Source: Dryomyza anilis
Lineage: Eukaryota; Arthropoda; Insecta; Diptera; Dryomyzidae
Length of the DNA: 64,000 bases
Assembly (NCBI GenBank): GCA_951804985.1
Contig: OX638132.1
Coordinates: 10,645,529 to 10,709,528, forward strand
Direction: 5' to 3'
In this document: positions 42,539-53,835 of the stretch, piece after piece
Layout: every line of letters starts with the position of its first letter
Position numbering within the stretch: the first letter of the stretch is position 1
Translations under genes and position numbers: made by a program
The notes under the pieces: generated by a model
The model's database searches: none
What the model saw: only the letters and a program-made list of their open reading frames with translations
What the model was told of the DNA's origin: nothing

Positions 42539-45500
42539 CTATCAACGAAGAGAGAGAGAGTGATGAAAAAAGAGAGCGAGAGAGTGAAATATTTAGAGCG
42601 AAAGAGAATTTAAATTCAGATGAATTATTTCTTATAATTAAGTATTATGTTGTGTAATATGTGTTTAAAGGGTATAAACTTAAATTAAGACATGTTTTTG
42701 GCCATTTTTAATACAAGGTTTTGAATTTTATATCATGTATAACTTGAAACGTCGGTGGCTCGATTGGTTAGTGTGTGGACTACAAGCCAAAAGTCGCTGT
42801 TGTGTTGGACTACGAGCCGAAAGGTTCCGAGTTCGATACCAGCGACTGTCAACAACTTTTTATAGAAAACATATTTCTATACGACTCTGCAGTCAATGGC
42901 AACCAAACGAGAGAAAACATTGCCTATGAAATGCTCACCCCCGCCGTGCGGATTCGACATAAAACGGTAGGTCCCACCGCTTTGAAAACAAATATAAAAC
43001 GCACAGCTCCAATGGGGAGAGAGCTCGGCATTGGTTCTTCAGAGCTGTTTCTCCAAACTGTTATTATATCTTGAATACTTTATGAGTTATAACGTCCGAA
43101 AGTTACTTGTATGGTAGGTGAGCATATCTGTCAACTGATTTAATTCATTTTCAAACTCAATACTACTTTTTGCCTAAACAATATTGATACAAACTATTAT
43201 TAAATTCGGCCAAGTATTTTTCAAGTTATCGTGTAAACGGTAGAAAAGACAGACAGAAAAACGTATCGAATGTTTCAAACCGCACAAAACGGTTTGTGTC
43301 TTGTGTAAGTGTTTAGCTGTATTTGGTGTCTCACTTAGCAAGAAACTTTACCTTTCACCGGCGGCAAGCTATTATACGACGATGGCGGAGTAGTGCTGTC
43401 TAATTTATTAATTCGATCACTGTTCAACATACGATTTGTCAGATATTCTACATTCGATTGTAAAGATGATATTTCCGTTCTTTGGTAGTCATAATCAATA
43501 GATAGTAATAATTTCAGGAGGTAGACAGATTCAAAAGTGAAAGTAAGAAAGAAAACAGAGAGAGAGAAGACAAGAAAAGAGAATAGAAGAGAAGAGCAGA
43601 AAGAAAAACACTTCATTAGTCAACATGTACTCATACAAATTACCTGCTCTATATTATAAGTGAGGTCACTCGCAAAATGCTCTTCCCGAAAGGATTCCAC
43701 ATCGCTGGCACTTGTGCTGCCGCCAGCTTGCGAGGACATCGCGCTATTCGAGCGTTGTAATGTGTCGCGGCGACGTTCGTCCAGTTTACCATTCAGCTCT
43801 TTGTAGCTGGCCCAGATTTGTTTTAGACGATCCATAAGTTTTTCATTGGTAGCGCGTAATTGTTGCTTTGTTTGACTGTGTGAAAATTAATTTCAAAAAT
43901 TAAAAAACGAAATAAAATCAAAATTATGGTATCCCTAACGAGCAGAGCATTTTTTGAGATCTATTTTGCTAGGAAACTAAGAAGTACTAGTTGCTGTTTT
44001 TGTAATATTAACCACATAATTATTTTATAATTTCGTTGCCGCCTCAGCATCAGAATCTGGCGCGAGATCCTCCTCAAGATCCTCAATTTGAACATTTTCC
44101 AAATCTAACTGTGGCACATTTACTGAGCATTCTTCTGCTGTCGACGTCGTCACCGTATGCGTTAAATCTCTCTTAGTTGCACCTTCGTTACACGCTCTAC
44201 TCTCTCTTCGTTCTTTGCTGGCTGTACGCTCTCTACTCGTAGAACTGTTTCGTGGCACTAGTCTCACATTAACATCTATCTTCACAGGTGGCCTCTCACG
44301 TTTACGCACACTGCATTTGGTACTCTCTTCCACTGCCACCACTTGCTGCAAACTTTCCTCTTTTTTTTCGCTCTTCTCTACACTCATTTGCGTTGGTTTC
44401 GTGCAGCATACATCACGGCGCAGCAACTCTTCAAAGTACTTTTGTGGTTTGAGTGCCGGATAAGTGCAGCCGCGTTTAAATTGTGGTTTGTCGCTGGGGA
44501 AAGTTTGTGAAGTGGTGCATGTTGTGGTTGGCGTGGTGACGTTGGCATTTTTGCGTGGCAGATCTCTTTGTGATCGGCACGGGTTCGTGTCCATGCTACT
44601 GCAGGGCATGCATTGGTGGCCAATGGTTTGCTTTAGAACTAGATGCTGTTGCAGCCAAGGCAACGGCTCAGTTCTTTTGCTGGTTACCATATGGTTAACA
44701 TATGCGCCATGATCATGATCATGACTGACGACCTGACTGAGGTGATCGTGCGCACTATGTGTACAGTTGTTGTGTATTGCATTAGGTTTTGAAATATCGG
44801 TTGTTGTTTCTACTTGGGTGGTGGTGGTGATGGGAGTGTTTCTTGCATATGCATCGCTGCGAGAGCTATAGTTATTGTATGCTCTAAATTTGCATGTACT
44901 CATTGAGGGGTGCGGATCTAGGCTAAAGTCATGTAAGTGATGGCGATGTTCACGTTGTGGTTGTTGTGTTTTGAGTGTAGGTGTTGTTGTTGTTGGTGTT
45001 ACTATAGGTATTGTTTTATGTTTATGCAGTGTTTTGTTTTTCGGACTCAGTTTGGTTCTGGACATCGCTAAAAAGGGCGTCGATGTTGAGAGATATTTTG
45101 TTTGCACGATTTCGCGTCGACCGCTTCTGGACCATGGACGACTGCAGCAACAACTATTGTGCTCATTTATGTTACAACTAAGTGCCGTATTTCGGTTTTG
45201 TTGCTGTTGCAGTTCGTTGTTGTTGTGCGTTGCGTTTGTCAGCTGTGATAACTGATCGTGGCTGCAACTGATGCTCATCGTTGGCAACGGCGGTATTTTG
45301 GCCAATTCATGTTGCAACCGCTCGTTGCTCCTGGTGATGTTCAGCAGAATGTCATCACTGCGCGAAATGAACTCGTCTGCGTTTTCCGTATGTCTTGCGT
45401 TCGTTGTCGGTTCGGTTGGTGAGAGCGCTTTTCCTGCGCTGGTGTTTGTCTCGACTAATGGTTGTTGTGCTGGATGTAATTGTGATGCTGTTACTGATGC

Positions 45501-48500
45501 GGCTGCTGCTGTTGTTGCTGGCGTCGTTGTTGTCATGTGTTTTGTTGCTGGTAGCTCTTTGTGAGTGAGCGATAGATATTGAGGCGTTGGCAGCACAAAA
45601 AGATTGATATAATGACAGCGTGTTAATCCAGTGGGTCAGTTGTGTTTAGTTTATTTTTGATTTTTGTGGTTTTTTACAACATTTATTTTGTTTGTTTGTT
45701 GGTTGGTTGGTTGGTGAATAGAAATGTATGAATGTGTGTGTATATTTTTCAAAGCTTTTTAACCCATTCAGTTATGATGTTTATGAACTTATTAAGTACT
45801 ACTATGAGATTAGTTTAAAATGACAGATATGACGTAAAATCGACAAATTGTTTACAAAATATTTAATCAAAATGCTTGATAAGAGAGCTTTTTGTTGAAA
45901 CAGTACTTAAACAGAGTGGTCAAACTTTTGTCATATGCTGTACACTTTACATTAATAGTTTTTATATAATTGATAGTATTAAAAAAAGAATTACTTATGC
46001 TTGAGCGTAGTATCCTCGAGTTTATTGGTTAACGTTTTACATTCATTGGTTAGTTTATCCATGAGTTGCTTCTGGCTTTGAACCATTTCTTCGAGTTCGT
46101 TAACAGTACCGGCTGCAAAAAATACAGCATTTCAAAATATTAATAAACCATAATCTATGCAATAGTGCTAGGAAAACGCGACAGACTTCAAGTAATACAA
46201 AAAAAATTTAATTTCAGCCATTTTACGATACTCTCATGGATAAACTATTGACTTTGAGTCCAATGAATTTTAATATTTTTTTATAAAACAAAAATTTGAC
46301 CAATTGTAACAATAAAAACCGTTTAAAAACTTCACAAATTCGAACATCAATAGCTTGCCCAGAGTATAGCTGAGAAGTGTGTGAGGGGTTTAGTTTGTGA
46401 ATAGTGCAGATACAAAAGTGAAATAGTGAGAATGTGTGTACTAAACTATTATCGACATGAAACAGCTTTCATAAGAGCTTTTACGAAAAAAAAAGCTTTA
46501 ATAAAAGCTTTTACGAAAAAATCTTTCATAAAAGCTTTCACAAAAAAGCTTTTATAAAATCTTTTACTAAAAAAAAAGCTTTTATAAAAAAAAATCAAAA
46601 AAGCTTTTACACAATCCTGCATAACAGTTTTCAAGAAAGCTTTTATGGAGACTTTTTATAAAAGCTTTAGGAAAAGCTTTCATAACAGCTTTAGGAAAAG
46701 CTTTCATAAAAGCTTTCATAAAAGCTTTCATAAAAGCTTTTCTGAAAGCTATCATAAAAGCTTTTATGAAAGCTTTCACAAAAGCTTTTATGAAAGCTTT
46801 TCCTTAAGCTTTTATTAAAAGGTTTCCAAAAAGTTTTAATGAAAAAGCTTTTACACAAAACTACATAACAGATTGCAGAATAACTTTTTAAAAATTTTTT
46901 ACTAAAGCTTTTGGGAAAGCTTTCATATTTTTTTTTTAAATAAAAAAACTATAATAAAAATGTATAAAAACACTACTATAAAACTTTGTTTATTAAAAAA
47001 ATCAACAAATAGCTCTTAAAAACTTAAGAAAATGTTTAAAAACTCCGAATTTTATAATTTGAAATAAAGCTTCCGAAATTAAAAAAGTAGGTAAAGTTTG
47101 AAATACGTCAATTTCTGTAATTTGAAATTAAAAACATCATTTTACAAAATCTTAAAAAAAAACTTCTATAAAAACAATTCGTACACACAATGTACTTACG
47201 CTAATAATAAAAGCTTTATCATAAAAATCCAAATAATCAAAAAAATATATATTTCTTTAAAAAGCTAAATTTCATATTTTTTACATAAAGCTGCTACGAG
47301 TAAATTACACAAAAGTTAAGCGAAAAAGCTTTGTGAGTTTAATGTGAACATTTCACTATGCTACGTATAGTTGCTACAGTATACATTCAAAAGACCTACC
47401 ATGCTTGTCTTGCATTTCGGAAATACGTTTATCCAGATCTTTTTTGGTGGGACGTATTTCGTTCTTCATTTCGCCATAAGCGAGCTGTAATCACATAAAT
47501 GGAATATTACAAGATACAAAAAATGTTCTACTCCAATCGGCGATAATTACCTCCTTCTCCAGGTTGGCGATCTCATCGTTGAGACGCAACACCTCGCGCT
47601 TCGAATGCAGCAAATCCGCATCACCGCGATCCAGACGTTGCCGCAACGAATTGATCTCCGCATTGAGACGCGACGCCTCCGTCTTCGATTCGCGCGCCGA
47701 TCGATCTAACTGCAGACGCAACGCAGTGATCTCCTGCTCCAGCGACTGGCGCTCCGCACTCAGCTGCGCCATATCCGCCAGAAAGCTGCTGCGATTCGAC
47801 TTCAGCTCCGTCTTCAACTCGTCGATCTGTGCATTGCGTTGCGTCAGATCACGTTTCAGATCAGCTTCGTAGCGCTTTTGACGCTCCACATCCAACTGCA
47901 GCTTTGCCACCTGCTCCCATTGACTGCTCAGATCGCCACCCAGCTGATCGACCTGATTATTGTAACGTCGCTCTGCATTCGAGCGCTCATCCGCAATGCG
48001 ACGCGACATCTCGTGTTGTAGCTCGCGCACGCGTTCATGCTGCCGATCGAGCTCATCACGTAGATGCTTCACCTCGAGCTCCGACTGTGAACGCTCCATC
48101 TGCATGAGATCGTTGAGATGGCGCTTCGAAGACTGGTTGTACTGCTGCGATTTTGCATCGTCCAACGAACGCTGCAACTGTCGCATTGACTCCTCCAAAG
48201 TCGCCTTGTCGCGCTGCAGTTGTTCGATTTGTTTGCGATGCGTCTCACAGTTTCGTTCGTCGTCGCTGCGCGCACCCGTGAGCGTTGCAATGGGATCGGC
48301 ATGAGCAAGCTTTCGTTGTAGCTCCTCATTCTCTGTGCGCAGTCGCTTGAGATCGATTTGCGCCTGCATCAGCTCGGCCTCTAGTTCGCTGATGCGCGCC
48401 TCGTAAACGATATTGGGCGCATTGGCGAAACGCGGCGACTTGAGGCCACCATCTTTTTTAACTGCAGTGCGTGGTGTTGGTGGCGCCTTTTTCGCTGCAT

Positions 48501-49248
48501 AAAGTTGTTCGTCGCTGTCAGAAGAGGGGCTGATAGGTGCACGACCGGTGCCGCCGCTACCGAACTCGGCGCGTGCATGTTCCGTCAGCTGCTCGTTCTC
48601 GTTGATGACCTCCTTGACTTTTCCCAGCAGCTGCGACAATTCGCTGCGGCAGTATTTTGACTCCTTCTCCAGCTGTTCGATGTAGTCCTCCTGCTTCTCG
48701 ATGAAGCTAAAAATCTCGACCGGTGCCTGCACGCTGTCCGTAGGTAGCGGTGGCTTTGTCAATAGGTAGTCGCTGCTGGGTCGAAAGTCGCCAGATGGTC
48801 TAAAGTCGCCAGACGTTCTAAAGTCGCCAGTCGGTTGATAGTGCGTTGTTGCTGAGCCCAAGTTCTCCTTGGAGCAGACTGTAGTCGCGCCGTAGAGCTT
48901 TTTCGGACGACTAGAGCTAGCGCCCAGACGACTTTTATAACTGGGCGACAAGTACTTGGAGATGTCGGCGAAAACGGGACGTTCGATGACCTGCAGAGTG
49001 CATGGAAGTGGTGAAAAAGTGCAACAACATATATTACAAATTCTCTCTCAACTCACCGACATATTATCCGAATAGTTATCGGTTGAGTCATCATTCAGAC
49101 TTCTTAGATACGCCGAGCTGCTGCCCGTCTTGGGCGGCGCATAGGTATCGGCGAGCATTAGCTTCAGCCGTCCCACCGCCTCGTTGTAGGCGTAGTTTGT
49201 ATAATCCATTGGCTTATTTTTCTTGGCCACTCCTTTTGAGGACTTCAT
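41147..49248 (-). CDS. SDCCAG8-like centrosomal coiled-coil protein, multi-exon
   Basis: Exons read by eye (minus): 49057-49248, 47551-48990, 47400-47484, 45995-46112, 43644-43875 and 41147-42538. These join in frame with GT-AG sites into 1152 codons plus stop. An alternative exon 43352-43479 can replace 43644-43875. The ATG at 49248 starts MKSSKGVAKK. After a low-complexity stretch comes FIEKQEDYIEQLEKESKYC, which resembles the conserved N-terminal block of vertebrate SDCCAG8 (a centrosome/ciliary satellite protein) as I know it. Residues ~270-690 are almost all heptad coiled coil (ISELEAELMQAQIDLKRL, LRDELDRQHERVRELQHEM). The last exon is low complexity (Tyr/Gln-rich) with an acidic tail containing DPFELEFSISS. 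An RFX X-box upstream fits a ciliary role. Other long coiled-coil proteins remain possible. Confidence 0.75.
42750..43070 (+). mobile_element. SINE subfamily with duplicated anticodon-region segment (copy 1)
   Basis: The head contains GTTGGACTACGAGCCRAAAG-like sequence twice (about 42774-42793 and 42806-42827) before the B-box region (GAGTTCGATACC). The body matches the main SINE (AAAACATTGCCTATGAAA, CCGCCGTGCGGATTCG). The copy at 57736 has the same duplicated segment. Confidence 0.82.
43071..43260 (-). mobile_element. Degenerate mini-me-like fragment
   Basis: The sequence TTACTTGTATGGTAGGTGAG, CATTTTCAAACTCAATACTA and TTTTTCAAGTTATCGTG followed by AGACAGACAGA parallels the interior of the minus-strand copy at 54591-55399. 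Confidence 0.6.
44025..45536 (-). CDS. Nested 503-codon ORF of unknown function (intronic, same strand)
   Basis: An ATG at 45536 opens a frame that runs to TAA at 44025, inside the intron between SDCCAG8-like exons 46112-45995 and 43875-43644. The frame stays open upstream to 45635, so it might also be an exon. It looks protein-coding: segments such as DEFISRSDDILLNITRSNER and a C-terminus of acidic character (NVQIEDLEEDLAPDSDAEAA), with Gln/Asn/His/Thr low complexity between. I recognise no domain. Two readings are possible. It could be a single-exon nested gene. It could also be an alternative last exon of the host gene: an acceptor at CTCACTCACAAAG fits the one-base phase left by exon 47400-47484 but not that of 45995-46112. 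Confidence 0.55.
   Translation of the reverse strand: MTTTTPATTAAAASVTASQLHPAQQPLVETNTSAGKALSPTEPTTNARHTENADEFISRSDDILLNITRSNERLQHELAKIPPLPTMSISCSHDQLSQLTNATHNNNELQQQQNRNTALSCNINEHNSCCCSRPWSRSGRREIVQTKYLSTSTPFLAMSRTKLSPKNKTLHKHKTIPIVTPTTTTPTLKTQQPQREHRHHLHDFSLDPHPSMSTCKFRAYNNYSSRSDAYARNTPITTTTQVETTTDISKPNAIHNNCTHSAHDHLSQVVSHDHDHGAYVNHMVTSKRTEPLPWLQQHLVLKQTIGHQCMPCSSMDTNPCRSQRDLPRKNANVTTPTTTCTTSQTFPSDKPQFKRGCTYPALKPQKYFEELLRRDVCCTKPTQMSVEKSEKKEESLQQVVAVEESTKCSVRKRERPPVKIDVNVRLVPRNSSTSRERTASKERRESRACNEGATKRDLTHTVTTSTAEECSVNVPQLDLENVQIEDLEEDLAPDSDAEAATKL
46455..46930. repeat. 12-bp AAAGCTTTCATA minisatellite
   Basis: AAAGCTTTYATA and variants (AAAGCTTTTACGAA, AAAGCTTTAGGA) repeat for about 475 bp in intron 3 of the SDCCAG8-like gene. 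The core AAAGCTTT is palindromic and a HindIII site occurs in nearly every unit. The reverse strand reads as FMKAFMKAF, a repeat artefact. Confidence 0.9.
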
Positions 49249-49426
49249 GGAAATTGCTCTGTAAATTTGTTTAAATTTTACATTATTTTTTTTTTTGTTT
49301 TTTGAGTTATTTTTGTTCCAAAATTTTATTTTTCTACCACTTTACCACACAACATTATACTTGCTACTGCGTTTTTGTGCCATGTAAACAATGTTTTGGT
49401 AAAAAGCCCATATTATGCTCGACCTA

Positions 49427-49440
49427 GTCTCCTAGGCAAC
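49427..49440 (-). promoter_or_regulatory. Candidate RFX X-box upstream of the SDCCAG8-like gene
   Basis: On the minus strand GTTGCCTAGGAGAC fits the Drosophila X-box pattern RYYRYY-N2-RRNRAC at every constrained position. It is about 180 bp upstream of the gene's ATG. RFX factors drive ciliary genes from such promoter-proximal sites, so it agrees with a centrosome/cilium assignment. Confidence 0.55.
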
Positions 49441-49929
49441 TGTCTGTCTACTTGGCCAACTCTGGCTCAGGTGTTTGGCCAACAAAAATTACAGTTATAT
49501 CATAAATTCAATGCTTTGTTTTGACCGTTCCGCTTGAACGATCGGCGCGTGTTTGAAAAGTGCATCGACAGACAGGTCCTAGTTTCTGTTACATTGAGGG
49601 TGGAATAGAACTTCTTTCTATAATCACATAATTCATATCGCAATTTTCATCCCTTACTACTATTTGATTAATTCTTATTCATTAATTGTGAATTATTTGT
49701 ATTTTTAACAAACTAAACGATGTAATTTAACAAAAACTTTAATTGATCTGACATCTGATCTGATTATCTGCGAACAGGAATTTTTCAAATACATACTTCT
49801 AAAACCTGATGTTAGATTCAAATATCCATTTTCGAAAAGTCTGAGAAATGAAGTCAATTTTATATTCAAACATATCCAATTGCACTACTCAACACGAATT
49901 TTCCTACAGATATCCGTATATCAATATCT

Positions 49930-50460
49930 TGGTCAGTCCGTCTATATTTCTGTCTGTCTGCCTGTTTTTTCCAGCAAAACGACGATATTATGGAGTTCAG
50001 GGTGTCAATGGGACAAGGGGCGTTGTACCTCACATACAATCTAAACTTTTAAAACGATATAACTCAGCACTTACACCAGCTATAAACATGAAACAAAGAA
50101 CTAAAACACACAAAAAAATACAAATCAAAAAAAACACAAAATAACAAAAGGAAAAAACCCATAAACAAAAATATAAACACAAAATTAACAGTAAAAATAT
50201 ACACAAAAACACGCAAATACACAAAAAGAATAGCAAAAATGAGAGAAAAAAGTGAAAAACACAAAAGCTAAAATGAAAATAAAACCAAAATAAAAAAAAA
50301 ACAAAAGTATAACAAATGTAAAAACACTAAAACAACAAAAAATAAAAAAAAATGAATATAAAATTTAAGAAAATCCAAACAAAGACCAACAATCCTCATT
50401 TCGATTAAGAACTGCTTACATGTTTTTTTTAATATAACCCAAAGTATTTTAGTCACTATA
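49930..50460 (+). repeat. Interspersed repeat with GTCT head and A-rich tail (copy 2)
   Basis: CTGTCTGTCTGCCTG, GGAGTTCAGGGTGTC, CTCACATACAATCTAAAC, AAACGATATAACTCAGC and the A-rich CACAAAA tail ending CAATCCTCATTTCGATTAAG occur in the same order as at 3241-3763. Confidence 0.78.
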
Positions 50461-50486
50461 TTTATTTTTCTATATTATTTCGATCC

Positions 50487-50765
50487 AGTGTTCAAACTAG
50501 AGAAAGGGGGCTGTAATGTAATTGCTTACGCGGATGACGTTGCATTATCATAGTCTCCGGAAAACACCTACCTACTCTAAGAGACCTGACGCGGTTTGGT
50601 CTATGAGAACTTTCTAACTGGAGGGTTTAAGGCAACTAAACACTCTAAAGGAGACTGAGAATTAAGCACACTTACAACGGAAAACTCTCTGGAATTCTAT
50701 ACCGACGCTTCTAAGCTGGATGGTGAGGTATAAAGTGGGATTTTCTGTGAACAACCCATGTGGTT
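50487..50765 (+). pseudogene. Non-LTR retrotransposon fragment (RT YADD and RNase H motif)
   Basis: GCNVIAYADDVAL is readable at 50511-50549, with YADD at 50527-50538, the reverse-transcriptase catalytic motif. FYTDASKLDG at 50695-50724 is the start of a retrotransposon RNase H domain. Only about 150 bp lie between them and stops are frequent, so it is an internally deleted dead copy of a jockey/I/R1-type element that carries RNase H. Confidence 0.75.
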
Positions 50766-50769
50766 ATAG

Positions 50770-51440
50770 TAGGGTGATACAAAAATTTTATCGATTTTAC
50801 ATTTTTTAATGGGACCACTATCACCATACAAATGGTGAAGAAAGCTCACAGCAAATTTTTTTTTGGAAATTCGTGAAATTCATTTAGATGTTGCGCAATT
50901 CGATTTTCTGTTTTTGCCTATAAAGAGTTTTCTAAAAGGTCAATATCTCATAGATTTATGCGTAAAAACATTTAAATTTTTGTGAAATAGTTCGGAATGC
51001 ATTGAAATTTTTAAAAATATTATTATTTTATTTTTTGCGAATTCAAAAATTTTAACTCCACTTTTAAATTTGAATATTTTAATTAGTTAATGGACAAAAT
51101 GCGCTAACGATTTTGAAATAACACTTTTCTGAATTCAATAGCTAGATTCCAGTACACAGAATAGACATAATTTAATTCAAGATAAAATTCCTAGCTGATA
51201 AATATATATTTTTGTATTTTTCGACTCAAAATACCTGCACAGAGTAAATTAGCAATAATATATTGTAACATAACATAATTCGCTCCAACTATAGTTACTA
51301 AGTTTTATTTTATAAACAGTATAAATTTAACGAGTATACAAAACCCACTTTATTTACAAATAATTTTTGGTTAAGCAAATTTTTAAGCACACAAAATTTA
51401 AAAATACATTTATAAAATTATTGTGACATTCAAATCTATA
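50770..51440. other. AT-rich sequence, no gene seen
   Basis: I recognise no exon, RNA gene or repeat here. Confidence 0.45.
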
Positions 51441-51449
51441 TCGCTTCAC

Positions 51450-51878
51450 TAGTAGAAATTTTGATAGGGCTATGGTCATGAAGTGATCATGTGATTATTT
51501 GAGATGATCGGGATATGACGAGCCTCATAATGTCCTTGTAACGCAGTTTCCTGGTCATGTACTGACCTCAGGCCATTATCATGTACTGATCGGGCAATTC
51601 CCCATTTTATTATTTACCCGACAATTGCCTTGTCAGAGCCCGAGCATAATAGGGTTTCTCTCATTAAATCTCGATCATTGCCTGATGCTAATTTAGTTAT
51701 GAGAAACAAATAATGTAGCTATGATCGGGAACATTGACTATATAGATAATGTAAACCCTGGTATGGTAAGCATGATAGGGGCATGCAAAGACAATGATCA
51801 TATTTTCTGTAATAGGGCTTACCGAACGAAAACCCGATCATTTCCCGATGGCGCTTCTGGCAAATTTCTATTAGGGTT
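51450..51878. mobile_element. MITE with GATCA-rich interior (relative of 11066-11857)
   Basis: TAGAAATTTTGATAGGGCTA at the left and TTTCTATTAGGG at the right are short inverted ends. GATCA/TGATC half-sites recur at least ten times. The block GATCATTGCCTGAT (51682) is identical to one in the element at 11066-11857. Confidence 0.6.
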
Positions 51879-52299
51879 TCGATACTGTTTCGAGATGTCG
51901 TGAAAATTATTACATCTCGGTAACAATTCCCGTATCTAAATCATACTAACATTCAAAATTTCATTTACTAGATATACCCAATGGAATTTGTAAAATTTAC
52001 AATAAATTAAGATTTAATAACATCTTAAAATACCACTTAAGAAAATGAACTGCAAATGTAGTCTACAAACGTATTAATACTTTATTCAAAAGTCACATTT
52101 TTTACTTATTAAAATAACATTTACTATTATACATTTTTTTTTTAATTTAAATTAACTTTTGAACATTTTTTGCCATAATTACAAAACAAGTTAATCTATT
52201 AGATTCTCGTGTTTTCAAAATGAAAACATGAATTCAAGAAACAAATAAAATGGAATCAATATAACGATATAGTAAACTGTTCTTGGAGTGAGTTCGAGA

Positions 52300-52545
52300 A
52301 CTAATATGAGACATCGAAGAGCTTCGTGACACGGTAGTCTGGAAAGTATTTAACTTTTATTGCTTTCCTCAATAACTTGTGTAGCACTAAATCGAACACA
52401 CACGTCTTCTGTTCAGTTCAATTCACAGAAGTGCAACAACAAACAACATCGAATAGCACAACATCAAAGAGCACAACATCGAAGCTCGTGATCGTTTACA
52501 ATAAACAAAATTCGTCGTTTTTTCTGTACGGCAAGAAGTTTTAGT
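52300..52545 (+). promoter_or_regulatory. Possible promoter/5' UTR-like block
   Basis: An Inr-like TTCAGTTC near 52413 is followed by CAACAACAAACAACATCG and AGCACAACATCGAA repeats, the texture of fly 5' UTRs. No coding exon follows within the window. Weak evidence. Confidence 0.2.
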
Positions 52546-52549
52546 AGGG

Positions 52550-52680
52550 TGATGAATTTATTTATAAATATTATGAATTTTTGTACCAACTATCAGATTC
52601 ATCATATTGACACCATCGTTCATTAAAAAACATATTGATGAATACATTCATTATATACACGCTGCAAAAAAAAGGGCTCT
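52550..52680 (-). repeat. Inverse copy of the 40.5-kb TTCATAATATTTATGAA repeat
   Basis: The reverse complement contains TATTGATTCAT-type and CAATATGATGAATCTGATAG blocks that match 40490-40560. Confidence 0.6.
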
Positions 52681-52699
52681 CCCAAACATAATTTTGCAG

Positions 52700-53500
52700 G
52701 CATTAACATGTATGTTTGAAATTTTATGTAAATTGACTGATAAATCATTTGTAAACAGGGCTGTATTGAGACTTGAACAGTGTTGTAATGAGCTCTGACT
52801 TACATTATAATATCCCGGAAAAAATTTTAATGTTGCATCTTAAAATGGAGTATGTTCTAATGGAAACATTATAATTACTACATCCAAATAAAATATATAT
52901 TTGAACCGAAACATAAATATGTTCAAATTAAAACATGATTTTGAACGACCTGAATATAAATATGTTTCCAGTGAAACATATCAGTTGTTACAGTTCAAAA
53001 AGTAGTATGTTTGCATAGAAACATATTTAAATATTTTTGGAAAGTAATCCTGAAAATAAAATAAAAATAAAATGTTGTTTTTTTATTAATATTTATTTCA
53101 AATCTTTGAACATTCACAGTGGGAATTTATAATAATTGAATTCATATACAAATTTTTAAATGCATAAATAAATAATATTTCGTTTAAAACTGCAAGTACA
53201 AGTGACGGCATCAATGAATGCACAATTGCACGAGCAGACGCTAAACCAGACGATCCAGACTCGCTTTATATTTGGACAGTTACAGTTGATCTCAGTACAG
53301 CACATAGCGTAAGAAAGGAATTCACGGAGGCTTTTGTAAAAAGCATGCCAAATTCTGTTTGAAAATCGAAACACAGATTTTTATTTGTGGTTTTTTCACA
53401 TTAGTTTCTGAAATTGTACACAGTACTATATTATACTCTATTACTATGTGTACTTTTTGTAACACAATTTATATATTTATTAAATTTACAAATAACAAAA
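52700..53500. other. AT-rich sequence, no gene recognised
   Basis: TATGTTTC/GAAACATA motifs recur between 52850 and 53040. Two short frames on opposite strands at 53156-53643 have no recognisable features. Confidence 0.4.
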
Positions 53501-53835
53501 TTATTACCGACGGTGAACACGTTTTCTCAACGAACAACAAAAGACACGCAGAAAATGCCGATCACCGAGTGTCACCTTTTTCAAACATCAGTATGTTTAA
53601 AATGACCCTATACATACTTCAAACGACGACAAAAGAGACGTAGGTAGAAAAATCTGCTCAACGAGTGCCAACTTCGTATACAAAAAGAATGTTGCAAGAA
53701 TACACTTATTTAAATCCAATTTCTTTTTTTTTGTTTGTTTTTAAACACCAATATGTTCAAACGATGGCAAAAGATAGCGTAGGTGGAAAATGTACAGCTG
53801 CACAACGTTGCCAACTTCGTCAGTCGATAAATTAT
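53500..53835 (+). repeat. Diverged tandem repeat (AACGAGTGCCAACTTCG type)
   Basis: CAAACGACGACAAAAGAGAC, GTAGGTAGAAAA and GTGCCAACTTCG (about 53620-53680) recur as CAAACGATGGCAAAAGATAG, GTAGGTGGAAAA and TTGCCAACTTCG (about 53757-53820), with a third, weaker copy near 53520-53570. Confidence 0.55.

Noticed and set aside
41171..42563. Plus-strand Cys/Val-rich and Arg-rich frames up to 211 codons
   Set aside because: They are complements of the GC-rich, CAG-rich terminal exon of the minus-strand gene.
47564..48304. Several 60-100-codon frames on the plus strand
   Set aside because: They are antisense to the coiled-coil exon, whose heptad pattern and splice sites are convincing.
47551..49248. 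Lamin or tropomyosin-like identity for the coiled-coil gene
   Set aside because: There is no lamin head/tail or regular tropomyosin pattern; the N-terminal FIEKQEDYIEQLEKESKYC block fits SDCCAG8 better.
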